Shown here: in pieces, positions 41,901 through 56,100 of the stretch
Layout of the letters: every line of letters starts with the position of its first letter
Position numbering within the stretch: position 1 is the stretch's first letter
DNA from: Carya illinoinensis
Lineage: Eukaryota > Streptophyta > Magnoliopsida > Fagales > Juglandaceae
NCBI RefSeq assembly: GCF_018687715.1
Contig: NC_056755.1
Coordinates: 24,559,001 to 24,623,000, forward strand
Direction: 5' to 3'
Length of the DNA stretch: 64,000 bases
The notes under the pieces: model-generated
What the model was told of the DNA's origin: nothing
Seen by the model: the letters and a program-made list of their open reading frames with translations, nothing else
Database searches by the model: none
Made by a program: the position numbers and the translations under genes

Positions 41901-44900
41901 GTGGTCATGAAGGACATGTGGCACTTCTTGGGCTCGATGGAAACCGATGGTGGGGCTTATGTGGGCTGCGATTGGAAGAACGAAAGGAAAGGCGGGTTTG
42001 TTCGGGGCCAATTCATCCATTTCTAGTAATGAGCTGGAAGGGCTAAGGTGGGAGGCATTTCATGAGATTTCACTTGAGAAAATAATATAAAAGGCATGGG
42101 TTAGGGGCTGATTAGTTGCAATGCACATGGATGTGCACCAAGGTGGCGATTGGCGGGGACTTGGGCGTTGGAATGACATTCCTTCAACGGAAATGTCGTG
42201 GATCAATTCCAATCCACTAATTCACTCTTAGATTGATAAAGAACAAGAATAGAAGTCGTAAGGTCCACATATATAAGCTAAGAAAGAATTAAAAAGGAAA
42301 TTAACCTGAAAACACGGTTTAGAGTTGACTATTGACTTGTGAGTTGATTAATGCCCTCAACTCAAGTTAGAACCTCAACCATGGTGAGATGAGAACATGT
42401 GGGGCGTGTGGCACTTCTTTGGCTTGAGGGAAACCGTTTGTATGCTGAATGGGGGCTACAATTGGAACAGTGATAGAAAAGATAGGTTTATTCGAGTCAA
42501 TTCGTTCAGTGCTAGAAATGAGCTGTGAGGCTTTAATCATGGATGCATTTGATCAGATTTCCCTTGAGAAAATGGTGTAAAGGGCATTGGCTTTGGGCCG
42601 ATTAGTTGCAATGCACATGGAGGTGCGCGTAGGTGGCGATTGGCTGTGACTTGTCTGTTCCATTGACATTCCTTTTGTCGAAATGTGCTGGATCAAGTGT
42701 ATTCTTCAAATTCACTCTATGAAGGATGAACAACAACAATTAAATTTGTAAGGCTCATTTAGAACAGGTGAGATAGAATTAAAAGGGCAATTATGTTCAA
42801 AACAAGGTTTTGTGATGACTAATCACTTGTGAGTTGATTAATGCCCTCAACTTTACTCAGAAACCTAACAATGGTGTAATGAGAATTTTAGGGCCGTGTG
42901 GCACATTCTAGGCTCGAGGAAAACCAATGGTTTGGCGTATGTGTGCAAGAATTCATGGAAAGACGGGTTTCTTCGAGCCAATTCATCCAATGCCTGAAAC
43001 GAACCAGGAGTGTTAATGAGGGATGGATGTGATGATAGATTGCCCTTGAGAAAATGGTTTAAGAGGCTTGGGCTTTGGGCTGATTAGTTCCAATGCACAT
43101 GCAGGTGCACCTACGTGGGATTGTATTCCATCTATTGAAATGTGTTGGATCAATTCTAATCCACTAATTCACTCTATGAATGATGAGAAACAACAATAAA
43201 AGTCATAAGGTCCGTATAAAAAAAGCGAGAATGAATTAATAAGAAAATTAAGCTCAAAACATCATTTAGAGACGACTAATCACCTGTAAGTTTGTTAATG
43301 CCGTCAACTTAAGTTAAAACCTTGACAATGGCAGGTTGTGGTCATGAAGGACATGTGTCACTTCTTGGGCTCGATGGAAACCGATGGTGGGGCTTATGTG
43401 GGCTGCGATTGGAAGAACGAAAGAAAAGGCGGGTTTGTTCGGGGCCAATTCGTCCATTTCTAGTAATGAGCTGGAAGGGTTAAGGTGGGAGGCATTTCAT
43501 GAGATTTCACTTGAGAAAATAATATAAAAGGCATGGGTTAGGGGCTGATTAGTTGCAATGCACATGGATGTGCACCAAGGTGGCGATTGGCGGGGACTTG
43601 GGCGTTGGAATGACATTCCTTCAACGGAAATGTCGTGGATCAATTCCAATCCACTAATTCACTCTTAGATTGATAAAGAACAAGAATAGAAGTCGTAAGG
43701 TCCACATATATAAGCTAAGAAAGAATTAAAAAGGAAATTAACCTGACAACACGGTTTAGAGATGACTATTGACTTGTGAGTTGATTAATGCCCTCAACTC
43801 AAGTTAGAAGCTCAACCATGGTGAGATGAGAACAAGTGGGGCGTGTGGCACTTCTTTGGCTTGAGGGAAACCGTTTGTATGCTGAATGGGGGCTACAATT
43901 GGAACAGTGATAGAAAAGATAGGTTTATTCGAATCAATTCGTTCAGTGCTAGAAATGAGCTGTAAGGCTTTAATCATGGACGCATTTGATGAGATTTCCC
44001 TTGAGAAAATGGTTTAAAGGGCGTTGGCTTTCGGCCGATTAGTTGCAATGCACATGGAGGTGCGCGTAGGTGGCGATTGGCTGTGACTTGTCTCTTCCAT
44101 TGACATTCCTTCTGTCGAAATGTGTTGGATCAAGTGTATTCTTCAAATTCACTCTATGAAGGATGAACAACAACAATTAAATTTGTAAGGCTCATTTAGA
44201 AAAGGTGAGATAGAATTAAAAGGGCAATTATGTTCAAAACAAGGTGTTGTGATGACTAATCACTTGTGTGTTGATTAATGCCCTCAACTTTATTCAGAAA
44301 CCTAACAATGGGGGAATGAGAACTTTAGGGCCGTGTGGCACATCCTAGGCTCGAGGAAAACCAATGGTTTGGCGTATGTGCGCAAGAATTCATGGAAAGA
44401 CGGTTTTCTTCGAGCCAATTCGTCCAACGCCTGAAACGAACCGGGAGTGTTAATGAGGGATGGATGTGATGTGAGATTGCCCTTGAGAAAATGGTTTAAG
44501 AGGCTTTGGGCTGATTAGTTCCAATGCACATGCAGGTGCACCTACGTGGGATTGTATTCCATCTATTGAAATGTGTTGGATCGATTCTAATCCACTAATT
44601 CACTCTATGAATGATGAAAAACAACAATAAAAGTCATAAGGCCCGTATAAAAAAGGCGAGAATGAATTAATAAGAAAATTAAGCTCAAAACATCGTTTAG
44701 AGACGACTAATCACCTGTAAGTTTGTTAATGCCGTCAACTTAAGTTGAAACCTTCACAATGGCAGGTTGTGGTCGTGAAGGACATGTGGCACTTCTTGGG
44801 CTCGATGGAAACCGATGGTGGGGCTTATGTGGGCTGCGATTGGAAGAACGAAAGAAAAGACGGGTTTGTTCGGGGCGAATTCATCCATTTCTAGTAATGA

Positions 44901-45699
44901 GCTGGAAGGGTTAAGGTGGGAGGCATTTCATGAGATTTCACTTGAGAAAATAATATAAAAGGCATGGGTTAGGGGCTGATTAGTTGCAATGCACATGGAT
45001 GTGCACCAAGGTGGCGATTGGCGGGGACTTGGGCGTTGGAATGACATTCCTTCAACGGAAATGTCGTGGATCAATTCCAATCCACTAATTCACTCTTAGA
45101 TTGATAAAGAACAAGAATAGAAGTCGTAAGGTCAACATATATAAGCTAAGAAAGAATTAAAAAGGAAATTAACCTGAAAACACGGTTTAGAGATGACCAT
45201 TGACTTGTGAGTTAATTAATGCCCTCAACTCAAGTTAGAAGCTCAACCATGGTGAGATGAGAACATGTGGGGCGTGTGGCACTTCTTTGGCTTGAGGGAA
45301 ACCGTTTGTATGCTGAATGGGGGCTACAATTGGAACAGTGATAGAAAAGATAGGTTTATTCGAGTCAATTCGTTCAGTGCTAGAAATGAGCTGTAAGGCT
45401 TTAATCATGGACGCATTTGATGAGATTTCCCTGGAGAAAATGGTGTAAAGGGCGTTGGCTTTGGGCCGATTAGTTGCAATGCACATGGAGGTGCGCGTAG
45501 GTGGCGATTGGCTGTGACTTGTCTGTTCCATTGACATTCCTTTTGTCGAAATGTGCTGGATCAAGTGTATTCTTCAAATTCACTCTATGAAGGATGAACA
45601 ACAACAATTAAATTTGTAAGGCTCATTTAGAAAAGGTGAGATAGAATTAAAAGGGCAATTATGTTCAAAACAAGGTTTTGTGATGACTAATCACTTGTG

Positions 45700-48600
45700 A
45701 GTTGATTAATGCCCTCAACTTTATTCAGAAACCTAACAATGGTGGAATTAGAACTTTAGGGCCGTGTGGCGCATCCTAGGCTCGAGGAAAACCAATGGTT
45801 TGGCGTATGTGCGCAAGAATTCATGAAAAGACGGGTTTCTTCGAGCCAATTCGTCCAACGCCTGAAACGAACCAGGAGTGTTAACGAGGGATGGATGCGA
45901 TGTGAGATTGCCCTTCTGAAAATGGTTTAAGAGGCTTGGGCTTTGGGCTGATTAGTTCCAATGCACATGCAGGTGCACCTACGTGGGATTGTATTCCATC
46001 TATTGAAATGTGTTGGATCAATTCTAATCCACTAATTCACTCTATGAATGATGAGAAACAACAATAAAAGTCATAAGGGCCGTATAAAAAAGGCGAGAAT
46101 GAATTAATAAGAAAATTAAGCTCAAAACATCGTTTAGAGACGACTAATCACCTGTAAGTTTGTTAATGCCATCAACTTAAGTTAAAACCTTCACAATGGC
46201 AGGTTGTGGTCATGAAGGACATGTGGCACTTCTTGGGCTCGATGGAAACCGATGGTGGGGCTTATGTGGGCTGGGATTGGAAGAACGAAAGAAAAGGCGG
46301 GTTTGTTCGGGGCGAATTCGTCCATTTCTAGTAATGAGCTGGAAGGGTTAAGGTGGGAGGCATTTCATGAGATTTCACTTGAGAAAATAATATAAAAGGC
46401 ATGGGTTAGGGGCTGATTAGTTGCAATGCACATGGATGTGCACCAAGGTGGCGATTGGCGGGGACTTGGGCGTTGGAATGACATTCCTTCAACGGAAATG
46501 TCGTGGATCAATTCCAATCCACTAATTCACTCTTAGATTGATAAAGAACAAGAATAGAAGTCGTAAGGTCAACATATATAAGCTAAGAAAGAATTAAAAA
46601 GGAAATTAACCTGAAAACACGGTTTGGAGATGACCATTGACTTGTGAGTTAATTAATGCCCTCAACTCAAGTTAGAAGCTCAACCATGGTGAGATGAGAA
46701 CATGTGGGGCGTGTGGCACTTCTTTGGCTTGAGGGAAACCGTTTGTATGCTGAATGGGGGCTACAATTGGAACAGTGATAGAAAAAATAGGTTTATTCGA
46801 GTCAATTTGTTCAGTGCTAGAAATGAGCTGTAAGGCTTTAATCATGGACGCATTTGATGAGATTTCCCTTGAGAAAATGGTGTAAAGGGCGTTGGCTTTG
46901 GGCCGATTAGTTGCAATGCACATGGAGGTGCGCGTTGGTGGCGATTGGCTGTGACTTGTCTGTTCCATTGACATTCCTTTTGTCGAAATGTGCTGGATCA
47001 AGTGTATTCTTCAAATTCACTCTATGAAGGATGAACAACAACAATTAAATTTGTAAGGCTCATTTAGAAAAGGTGAGATAGAATTAAAAGGGCAATTATG
47101 TTCAAAACAAGGTTTTGTGATGACTAATCACTTGTGAGTTGATTAATGCCCTCAACTTTATTCAGAAACCTAACAATGGTGGAATTAGAACTTTAGGGCC
47201 GTGTGGCGCATCCTAGGCTCGAGGAAAACCAATGGTTTGGCGTATGTGCGCAAGAATTCATGAAAAGACGGGTTTCTTCGAGCCAATTCGTCCAACGCCT
47301 GAAACGAACCAGGAGTGTTAACGAGGGATGGATGCGATGTGAGATTGCCCTTCTGAAAATGGTTTAAGAGGCTTGGGCTTTGGGCTGATTAGTTCCAATG
47401 CACATGCAGGTGCACCTACGTGGGATTGTATTCCATCTATTGAAATGTGTTGGATCAATTCTAATCCACTAATTCACTCTATGAATGATGAGAAACAACA
47501 ATAAAAGTCATAAGGTCCGTATAAAAAAGGCGAGAATGAATTAATAAGAAAATTAAGCTCAAAACATCGTTTAGAGACGACTAATCACCTGTAAGTTTCT
47601 TAATGCCGTCAACTTAAGTTAAAACCTTCACAATGGTAGGTTGTGGTCATGAAGGACATGTGGCACTTCTTGGGCTCGATGGAAACCGATGGTGGGGCTT
47701 ATGTGGGCTGGGATTGGAAGAACGAAAGAAAAGGCGGGTTTGTTCGGGGCGAATTCGTCCATTTCTAGTAATGAGCTGGAAGGGTTAAGGTGGGAGGCAT
47801 TTCATGAGATTTCACTTGAGAAAATAATATAAAAGGCATGGGTTAGGGGCTGATTAGTTGCAATGCACATGGATGTGCACCAAGGTGGCAATTGGCGGGG
47901 ACTTGGGCGTTGGAATGACATTCCTTCAACGGAAATGTCGTGGATCAATTCCAATCCACTAATTCACTCTTAGATTGATAAAGAACAAGAATAGAAGTCG
48001 TAAGGTCAACATATATAAGCTAAGAAAGAATTAAAAAGGAAATTAACCTGAAAACACGGTTTGGAGATGACCATTGACTTGTGAGTTAATTAATGCCCTC
48101 AACTCAAGTTAGAAGCTCAACCATGGTGAGATGAGAACATGTGGGGCGTGTGGCACTTCTTTGGCTTGAGGGAAACCGTTTGTATGCTGAATGGGGGCTA
48201 CAATTGGAACAGTGATAGAAAAAATAGGTTTATTCGAGTCAATTCGTTCAGTGCTATAAATGAGCTGTAAGGCTTTAATCATGGACGCATTTGATGAGAT
48301 TTCCCTTGAGAAAATGGTGTAAAGGGCGTTGGCTTTGGGCCGATTAGTTGCAATGCACATGGAGGTGCGCGTAGGTGGCGATTGGCTGTGACTTGTCTGT
48401 TCCATTGACATTCCTTTTGTCGAAATGTGCTGGATCAAGTGTATTCTTCAAATTCACTCTATGAAGGATGAACAACAACAATTAAATTTGTAAGGCTCAT
48501 TTAGAAAAGGTGAGATAGAATTAAAAGGGCAATTATGTTCAAAACAAGGTTTTGTGATGACTAATCACTTGTGAGTTGATTAATGCCCTCAACTTTATTC

Positions 48601-51600
48601 AGAAACCTAACAATGGTGGAATTAGAACTTTAGGGCCGTGTGGCGCATCCTAGGCTCGAGGAAAACCAATGGTTTGGCGTATGTGCGCAAGAATTCATGA
48701 AAAGACGGGTTTCTTCGAGCCAATTCGTCCAACGCCTGAAACGAACCAGGAGTGTTAACGAGGGATGGATGCGATGTGAGATTGCCCTTCTGAAAATGGT
48801 TTAAGAGGCTTGGGCTTTGGGCTGATTAGTTCCAATGCACATGCAGGTGCACCTACGTGGGATTGTATTCCATCTATTGAAATGTGTTGGATCAATTCTA
48901 ATCCACTAATTCACTCTATGAATGATGAGAAACAACAATAAAAGTCATAAGGGCCGTATAAAAAAGGCGAGAATGAATTAATAAGAAAATTAAGCTCAAA
49001 ACATCGTTTAGAGACGACTAATCACCTGTAAGTTTGTTAATGCCGTCAACTTAAGTTAAAACCTTCACAATGGCAGGTTGTGGTCATGAAGGACATGTGG
49101 CACTTCTTGGGCTCGATGGAAACCGATGGTGGGGCTTATGTGGGCTGGGATTGGAAGAACGAAAGAAAAGGCGGGTTTGTTCGGGGCGAATTCGTCCATT
49201 TCTAGTAATGAGCTGGAAGGGTTAAGGTGGGAGGCATTTCATGAGATTTCACTTGAGAAAATAATATAAAAGGCATGGGTTAGGGGCTGATTAGTTGCAA
49301 TGCACATGGATGTGCACCAAGGTGGCGATTGGCGGGGACTTGGGCGTTGGAATGACATTCCTTCAACGGAAATGTCGTGGATCAATTCCAATCCACTAAT
49401 TCACTCTTAGATTGATAAAGAACAAGAATAGAAGTCGTAAGGTCAACATATATAAGCTAAGAAAGAATTAAAAAGGAAATTAACCTGAAAACACGGTTTG
49501 GAGATGACCATTGACTTGTGAGTTAATTAATGCCCTCAACTCAAGTTAGAAGCTCAACCATGGTGAGATGAGAACATGTGGGGCGTGTGGCACTTCTTTG
49601 GCTTGAGGGAAACCGTTTGTATGCTGAATGGGGGCTACAATTGGAACAGTGATAGAAAAAATAGGTTTATTCGAGTCAATTCGTTCAGTGCTAGAAATGA
49701 GCTGTAAGGCTTTAATCATGGACGCATTTGATGAGATTTCCCTTGAGAAAATGGTGTAAAGGGCGTTGGCTTTGGGCCGATTAGTTGCAATGCACATGGA
49801 GGTGCGCGTTGGTGGCGATTGGCTGTGACTTGTCTGTTCCATTGACATTCCTTTTGTCGAAATGTGCTGGATCAAGTGTATTCTTCAAATTCACTCTATG
49901 AAGGATGAACAACAACAATTAAATTTGTAAGGCTCATTTAGAAAAGGTGAGATAGAATTAAAAGGGCAATTATGTTCAAAACAAGGTTTTGTGATGACTA
50001 ATCACTTGTGAGTTGATTAATGCCCTCAACTTTATTCAGAAACCTAACAATGGTGGAATTAGAACTTTAGGGCCGTGTGGCGCATCCTAGGCTCGAGGAA
50101 AACCAATGGTTTGGCGTATGTGCGCAAGAATTCATGAAAAGACGGGTTTCTTCGAGCCAATTCGTCCAACGCCTGAAACGAACCAGGAGTGTTAACGAGG
50201 GATGGATGCGATGTGAGATTGCCCTCCTGAAAATGGTTTAAGAGGCTTGGGCTTTGGGCTGATTAGTTCCAATGCACATGCAGGTGCACCTACGTGGGAT
50301 TGTATTCCATCTATTGAAATGTGTTGGATCAATTCTAATCCACTAATTCACTCTATGAATGATGAGAAACAACAATAAAAGTCATAAGGTCCGTATAAAA
50401 AAGGCGAGAATGAATTAATAAGAAAATTAAGCTCAAAACATCGTTTAGAGATGACTAATCACCTGTAAGTTTGTTAATGCCGTCAACTTAAGTTAAAACC
50501 TTCACAATGGTAGGTTGTGGTCATGAAGGACATGTGGCACTTCTTGGGCTCGATGGAAACCGATGGTGGGGCTTATGTGGGCTGGGATTGGAAGAACGAA
50601 AGAAAAGGCGGGTTTGTTCGGGGCGAATTCGTCCATTTCTAGTAATGAGCTGGAAGGGTTAAGGTGGGAGGCATTTCATGAGATTTCACTTGAGAAAATA
50701 ATATAAAAGGCATGGGTTAGGGGCTGATTAGTTGCAATGCACATGGATGTGCACCAAGGTGGCAATTGGCGGGGACTTGGGCGTTGGAATGACATTCCTT
50801 CAACGGAAATGTCGTGGATCAATTCCAATCCACTAATTCACTCTTAGATTGATAAAGAACAAGAATAGAAGTCGTAAGGTCAACATATATAAGCTAAGAA
50901 AGAATTAAAAAGGAAATTAACCTGAAAACACGGTTTGGAGATGACCATTGACTTGTGAGTTAATTAATGCCCTCAACTCAAGTTAGAAGCTCAACCATGG
51001 TGAGATGAGAACATGTGGGGCGTGTGGCACTTCTTTGGCTTGAGGGAAACCGTTTGTATGCTGAATGGGGGCTACAATTGGAACAGTGATAGAAAAAATA
51101 GGTTTATTCGAGTCAATTCGTTCAGTGCTATAAATGAGCTGTAAGGCTTTAATCATGGACGCATTTGATGAGATTTCCCTTGAGAAAATGGTGTAAAGGG
51201 CGTTGGCTTTGGGCCGATTAGTTGCAATGCACATGGAGGTGCGCGTAGGTGGCGATTGGCTGTGACTTGTCTGTTCCATTGACATTCCTTTTGTCGAAAT
51301 GTGCTGGATCAAGTGTATTCTTCAAATTCACTCTATGAAGGATGAACAACAACAATTAAATTTGTAAGGCTCATTTAGAAAAGGTGAGATAGAATTAAAA
51401 GGGCAATTATGTTCAAAACAAGGTTTTGTGATGACTAATCACTTGTGAGTTGATTAATGCCCTCAACTTTATTCAGAAACCTAACAATGGTGGAATTAGA
51501 ACTTTAGGGCCGTGTGGCGCATCCTAGGCTCGAGGAAAACCAATGGTTTGGCGTATGTGCGCAAGAATTCATGAAAAGACGGGTTTCTTCGAGCCAATTC

Positions 51601-53150
51601 GTCCAACGCCTGAAACGAACCAGGAGTGTTAACGAGGGATGGATGCGATGTGAGATTGCCCTTCTGAAAATGGTTTAAGAGGCTTGGGCTTTGGGCTGAT
51701 TAGTTCCAATGCACATGCAGGTGCACCTACGTGGGATTGTATTCCATCTATTGAAATGTGTTGGATCAATTCTAATCCACTAATTCACTCTATGAATGAT
51801 GAGAAACAACAATAAAAGTCATAAGGTCCGTATAAAAAAGGCGAGAATGAATTAATAAGAAAATTAAGCTCAAAACATCGTTTAGAGACGACTAATCACC
51901 TGTAAGTTTGTTAATGCCGTCAACTTAAGTTAAAACCTTCACAATGGTAGGTTGTGGTCATGAAGGACATGTGGCACTTCTTGGGCTCGATGGAAACCGA
52001 TGGTGGGGCTTATGTGGGCTGGGATTGGAAGAACGAAAGAAAAGGCGGGTTTGTTCGGGGCGAATTCGTCCATTTCTAGTAATGAGCTGGAAGGGTTAAG
52101 GTGGGAGGCATTTCATGAGATTTCACTTGAGAAAATAATATAAAAGGCATCGGTTAGGGGCTGATTAGTTGCAATGCACATGGATGTGCACCAAGGTGGC
52201 AATTGGCGGGGACTTGGGCGTTGGAATGACATTCCTTCAACGGAAATGTCGTGGATCAATTCCAATCCACTAATTCACTCTTAGATTGATAAAGAACAAG
52301 AATAGAAGTCGTAAGGTCAACATATATAAGCTAAGAAAGAATTAAAAAGGAAATTAACCTGAAAACACGGTTTGGAGATGACCATTGACTTGTGAGTTAA
52401 TTAATGCCCTCAACTCAAGTTAGAAGCTCAACCATGGTGAGATGAGAACATGTGGGGCGTGTGGCACTTCTTTGGCTTGAGGGAAACCGTTTGTATGCTG
52501 AATGGGGGCTACAATTGGAACAGTGATAGAAAAAATAGGTTTATTCGAGTCAATTCGTTCAGTGCTATAAATGAGCTGTAAGGCTTTAATCATGGACGCA
52601 TTTGATGAGATTTCCCTTGAGAAAATGGTGTAAAGGGCGTTGGCTTTGGGCCGATTAGTTGCAATGCACATGGAGGTGCGCGTAGGTGGCGATTGGCTGT
52701 GACTTGTCTGTTCCATTGACATTCCTTTTGTCGAAATGTGCTGGATCAAGTGTATTCTTCAAATTCACTCTATGAAGGATGAACAACAACAATTAAATTT
52801 GTAAGGCTCATTTAGAAAAGGTGAGATAGAATTAAAAGGGCAATTATGTTCAAAACAAGGTTTTGTGATGACTAATCACTTGTGAGTTGATTAATGCCCT
52901 CAACTTTATTCAGAAACCTAACAATGGTGGAATTAGAACTTTAGGGCCGTGTGGCGCATCCTAGGCTCGAGGAAAACCAATGGTTTGGCGTATGTGCGCA
53001 AGAATTCATGAAAAGACGGGTTTCTTCGAGCCAATTCGTCCAACGCCTGAAACGAACCAGGAGTGTTAACGAGGGATGGATGCGATGTGAGATTGCCCTT
53101 CTGAAAATGGTTTAAGAGGCTTGGGCTTTGGGCTGATTAGTTCCAATGCA
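45700..53150. repeat. Most homogeneous stretch of the satellite core
   Basis: Five successive 1437-bp units with no length variation share GGCGCATCCTAGGC, GTTAACGAGGGATGGATGCG and CCCTTCTGAAAATGG. Alternating markers (GCGCGTTGGTGG near 46931 and 49806; TGCTATAAATGAG with GGTGGCAATTGGC in the units between) indicate copying in two-unit (2874-bp) blocks. Confidence 0.85.
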
Positions 53151-56100
53151 CATGCAGGTGCACCTACGTGGGATTGTATTCCATCTATTGAAATGTGTTG
53201 GATCAGTTCTAATCCACTAATTCACTCTATGAATGATAAGAAACAACAATAAAAGTCATAAGGTCCGTATAAAAAAGGCGAGAATGAATTAATAAGAAAA
53301 TTAAGCTCAAAACATCGTTTAGAGACGACTAATCACCTGTAAGTTTGTTAATGCCGTCAACTTAAGTTAAAACCTTCACAATGGTAGGTTGTGGTCATGA
53401 AGGACATGTGGCACTTCTTGGGCTCGATGGAAACCGATGGTGGGGCTTATGTGGGCTGGGATTGGAAGAACGAAAGAAAAGGCGGGTTTGTTCGGGGCGA
53501 ATTCGTCCATTTCTAGTAATGAGCTGGAAGGGTTAAGGTGGGAGGCATTTCATGAGATTTCACTTGAGAAAATAATATAAAAGGCATGGGTTAGGGGCTG
53601 ATTAGTTGCAATGCACATGAATGTGCACCAAGGTGGCGATTGGCTGGGACTTGGGCGTTCGAATGACATTCCTTCAACGGAAATGTCGTGGATCAATTCC
53701 AATCCACTAATTCACTCTTAGATTGATAAAGAACAAGAATAGAAGTCGTAAGGTCAACATATATAAGCTAAGAAAGAATTAAAAAGGAAATTAACCTGAA
53801 AAAACGGTTTAGAGATGACTATTGACTTGTGAGTTGATTAATGCCCTCAACTCAAGTTAGAAGCTCAACCATGGTGAGATGAGAACATGTGGGGCGTGTG
53901 GCACTTCTTTGGCTTGAGGGAAACTGTTTGTATGCTGAATGGGGGCTACAATTGGAACAGTGATAGAAAAGATAGGTTTATTCGAGTCAAGTCGTTCAGT
54001 GCTAGAAATGAGCTGTAAGGCTTTAATCATGGACGCATTTGATGAGATTTCCCTTGAGAAAATGGTTTAAAGGGCGTTGGCTTTCAGCCGATTAGTTAGA
54101 ATGCACATGGAGGTGCGCGTAGGTGGCGATTGGCTGTGACTTGTCTGTTCAATTGACATTCCTTTTGTCGAAATGTGCTGGATCAAGTGTATTCTTCAAA
54201 TTCACTCTATGAAGGATGAACAACAACAATTAAATTTGTAAGGCTCATTTAGAAAAGGTGAGATAGAATTAAAAGGGCAATTATGTTCAAAACAAGGTTT
54301 TGTGATGACTAATCACTTGTGTGTTGATTAATGCCCTCAACTTTATTCAGAAACCTAACAATGGGGGAATGAGAACTTTAGGGTCGTGTGGCACATCCTA
54401 GGCTCGAGGAAAACCAATGGTTTGGCGTATGAGCGCAAGAATTCATGAAAAGATGGTTTTCTTCGAGCCAATTAGTCCAACGCCTGAAACGAACCAGGAG
54501 TGTTAATGAGGGATGGATGTGATGTGAGATTGCCCTTGAGAAAATGGTTTAAGAGGCTTTGGGCTGATTAGTTCCAATGCACATGCAGGTGCACCTACGT
54601 GGGATTGTATTCCATCTATTGAAATGTGTTGGATCAATTCTAATCCACTAATTCACTCTATGAATGATGAGAAACAACAATAAAAGTCATAAGGTCCGTA
54701 TAAAAAAGGCGAGAATGAATTAATAAGAAAATTAAGCTCAAAACATCGTTTAGAGACGACTAATCACCTGTAAGTTTGTTAATGCCGTCAACTTAAGTTA
54801 AATCCTTCACAATGGTAGGTTGTGGGATGGAAACCGATGGTGGGGCTTATGTGGGCTGCGATTGGAAGAACGAAAGAAAAGGCGGGTTTGTTCGGGGCCA
54901 ATTCATCCATTTCTAGTAATCAGCTGGAAGGGTTAAGGTGGGAGGCATTTCATGAGATTTCACTTGAGAAAATAATATAAAAGGCATGGGTTAGGGGCTG
55001 ATTAGTTGCAATGCACATGGATGTGCACCAAGGTGGCGATTGGCGCGGACTTGGGCGTTGGAATGATATTCCTTCAACGGAAATGTCGTGGATCAATTCC
55101 AATCCACTAATTCACTCTTAGATTGATAAAGAACAAGAATAGAAGTCGTAAGGTCAACATATATAAGCTAAGAAAGAATTAAAAAGGAAATTAACCTGAA
55201 AACACGGTTTAGAGATGACCATTGACTTGTGAGTTAATTAATGCCCTCAACTCAAGTTAGAAGCTCAACCATGGTGAGATGAGAACATGTGGGGCGTGTG
55301 GCACTTCTTTGGCTTGAGGGAAACCGTTTGTATGCTGAATGGGGGCTACAATTGGAACACTGATAGAAAAGATAGGTTTATTCGAGTCAATTCGTTCAGT
55401 GCTAGAAATGAGCTGTAAGGCTTTAATCATGGACGCATTTGATGAGATTTCCCTTGAGAAAATGGTGTAAAGGGCGTTGGCTTTGGGCCGATTAGTTGCA
55501 ATGCACATGGAGGTGCGCGTAGGTGGCGATTGGCTGTGACTTGTCTGTTCCATTGACATTCCTTTTGTCGAAATGTGCTGGATCAAGTGTATTCTTCAAA
55601 TTCACTCTATGAAGGATGAACAACAACAATTAAATTTGTAAGGCTCATTTAGAAAAGGTGAGATAGAATTAAAAGGGCAATTATGTTCAAAACAAGGTTT
55701 TGTGATGACTAATCACTTGTGAGTTGATTAATGCCCTCAACTTTATTCAGAAACCTAACAATGGTGGAATTAGAACTTTAGGGCCGTGTGGCGCATCCTA
55801 GGCTCGAGGAAAACCAATGGTTTGGCGTATGTGCGCAAGAATTCATGAAAAGATGGGTTTCTTCGAGCCAATTCGTCCAACGCCTGAAACGAACCAGGAG
55901 TGTTAACGAGGGATGGATGCGATGTGAGATTGCCCTTCTGAAAATGGTTTAAGAGGCTTGGGCTTTGGGCTGATTAGTTCCAATGCACATGCAGGTGCAC
56001 CTACGTGGGATTGTATTCCATCTATTGAAATGTGTTGGATCAATTCTAATCCACTAATTCACTCTATGAATGATGAGAAACAACAATAAAAGTCATAAGG

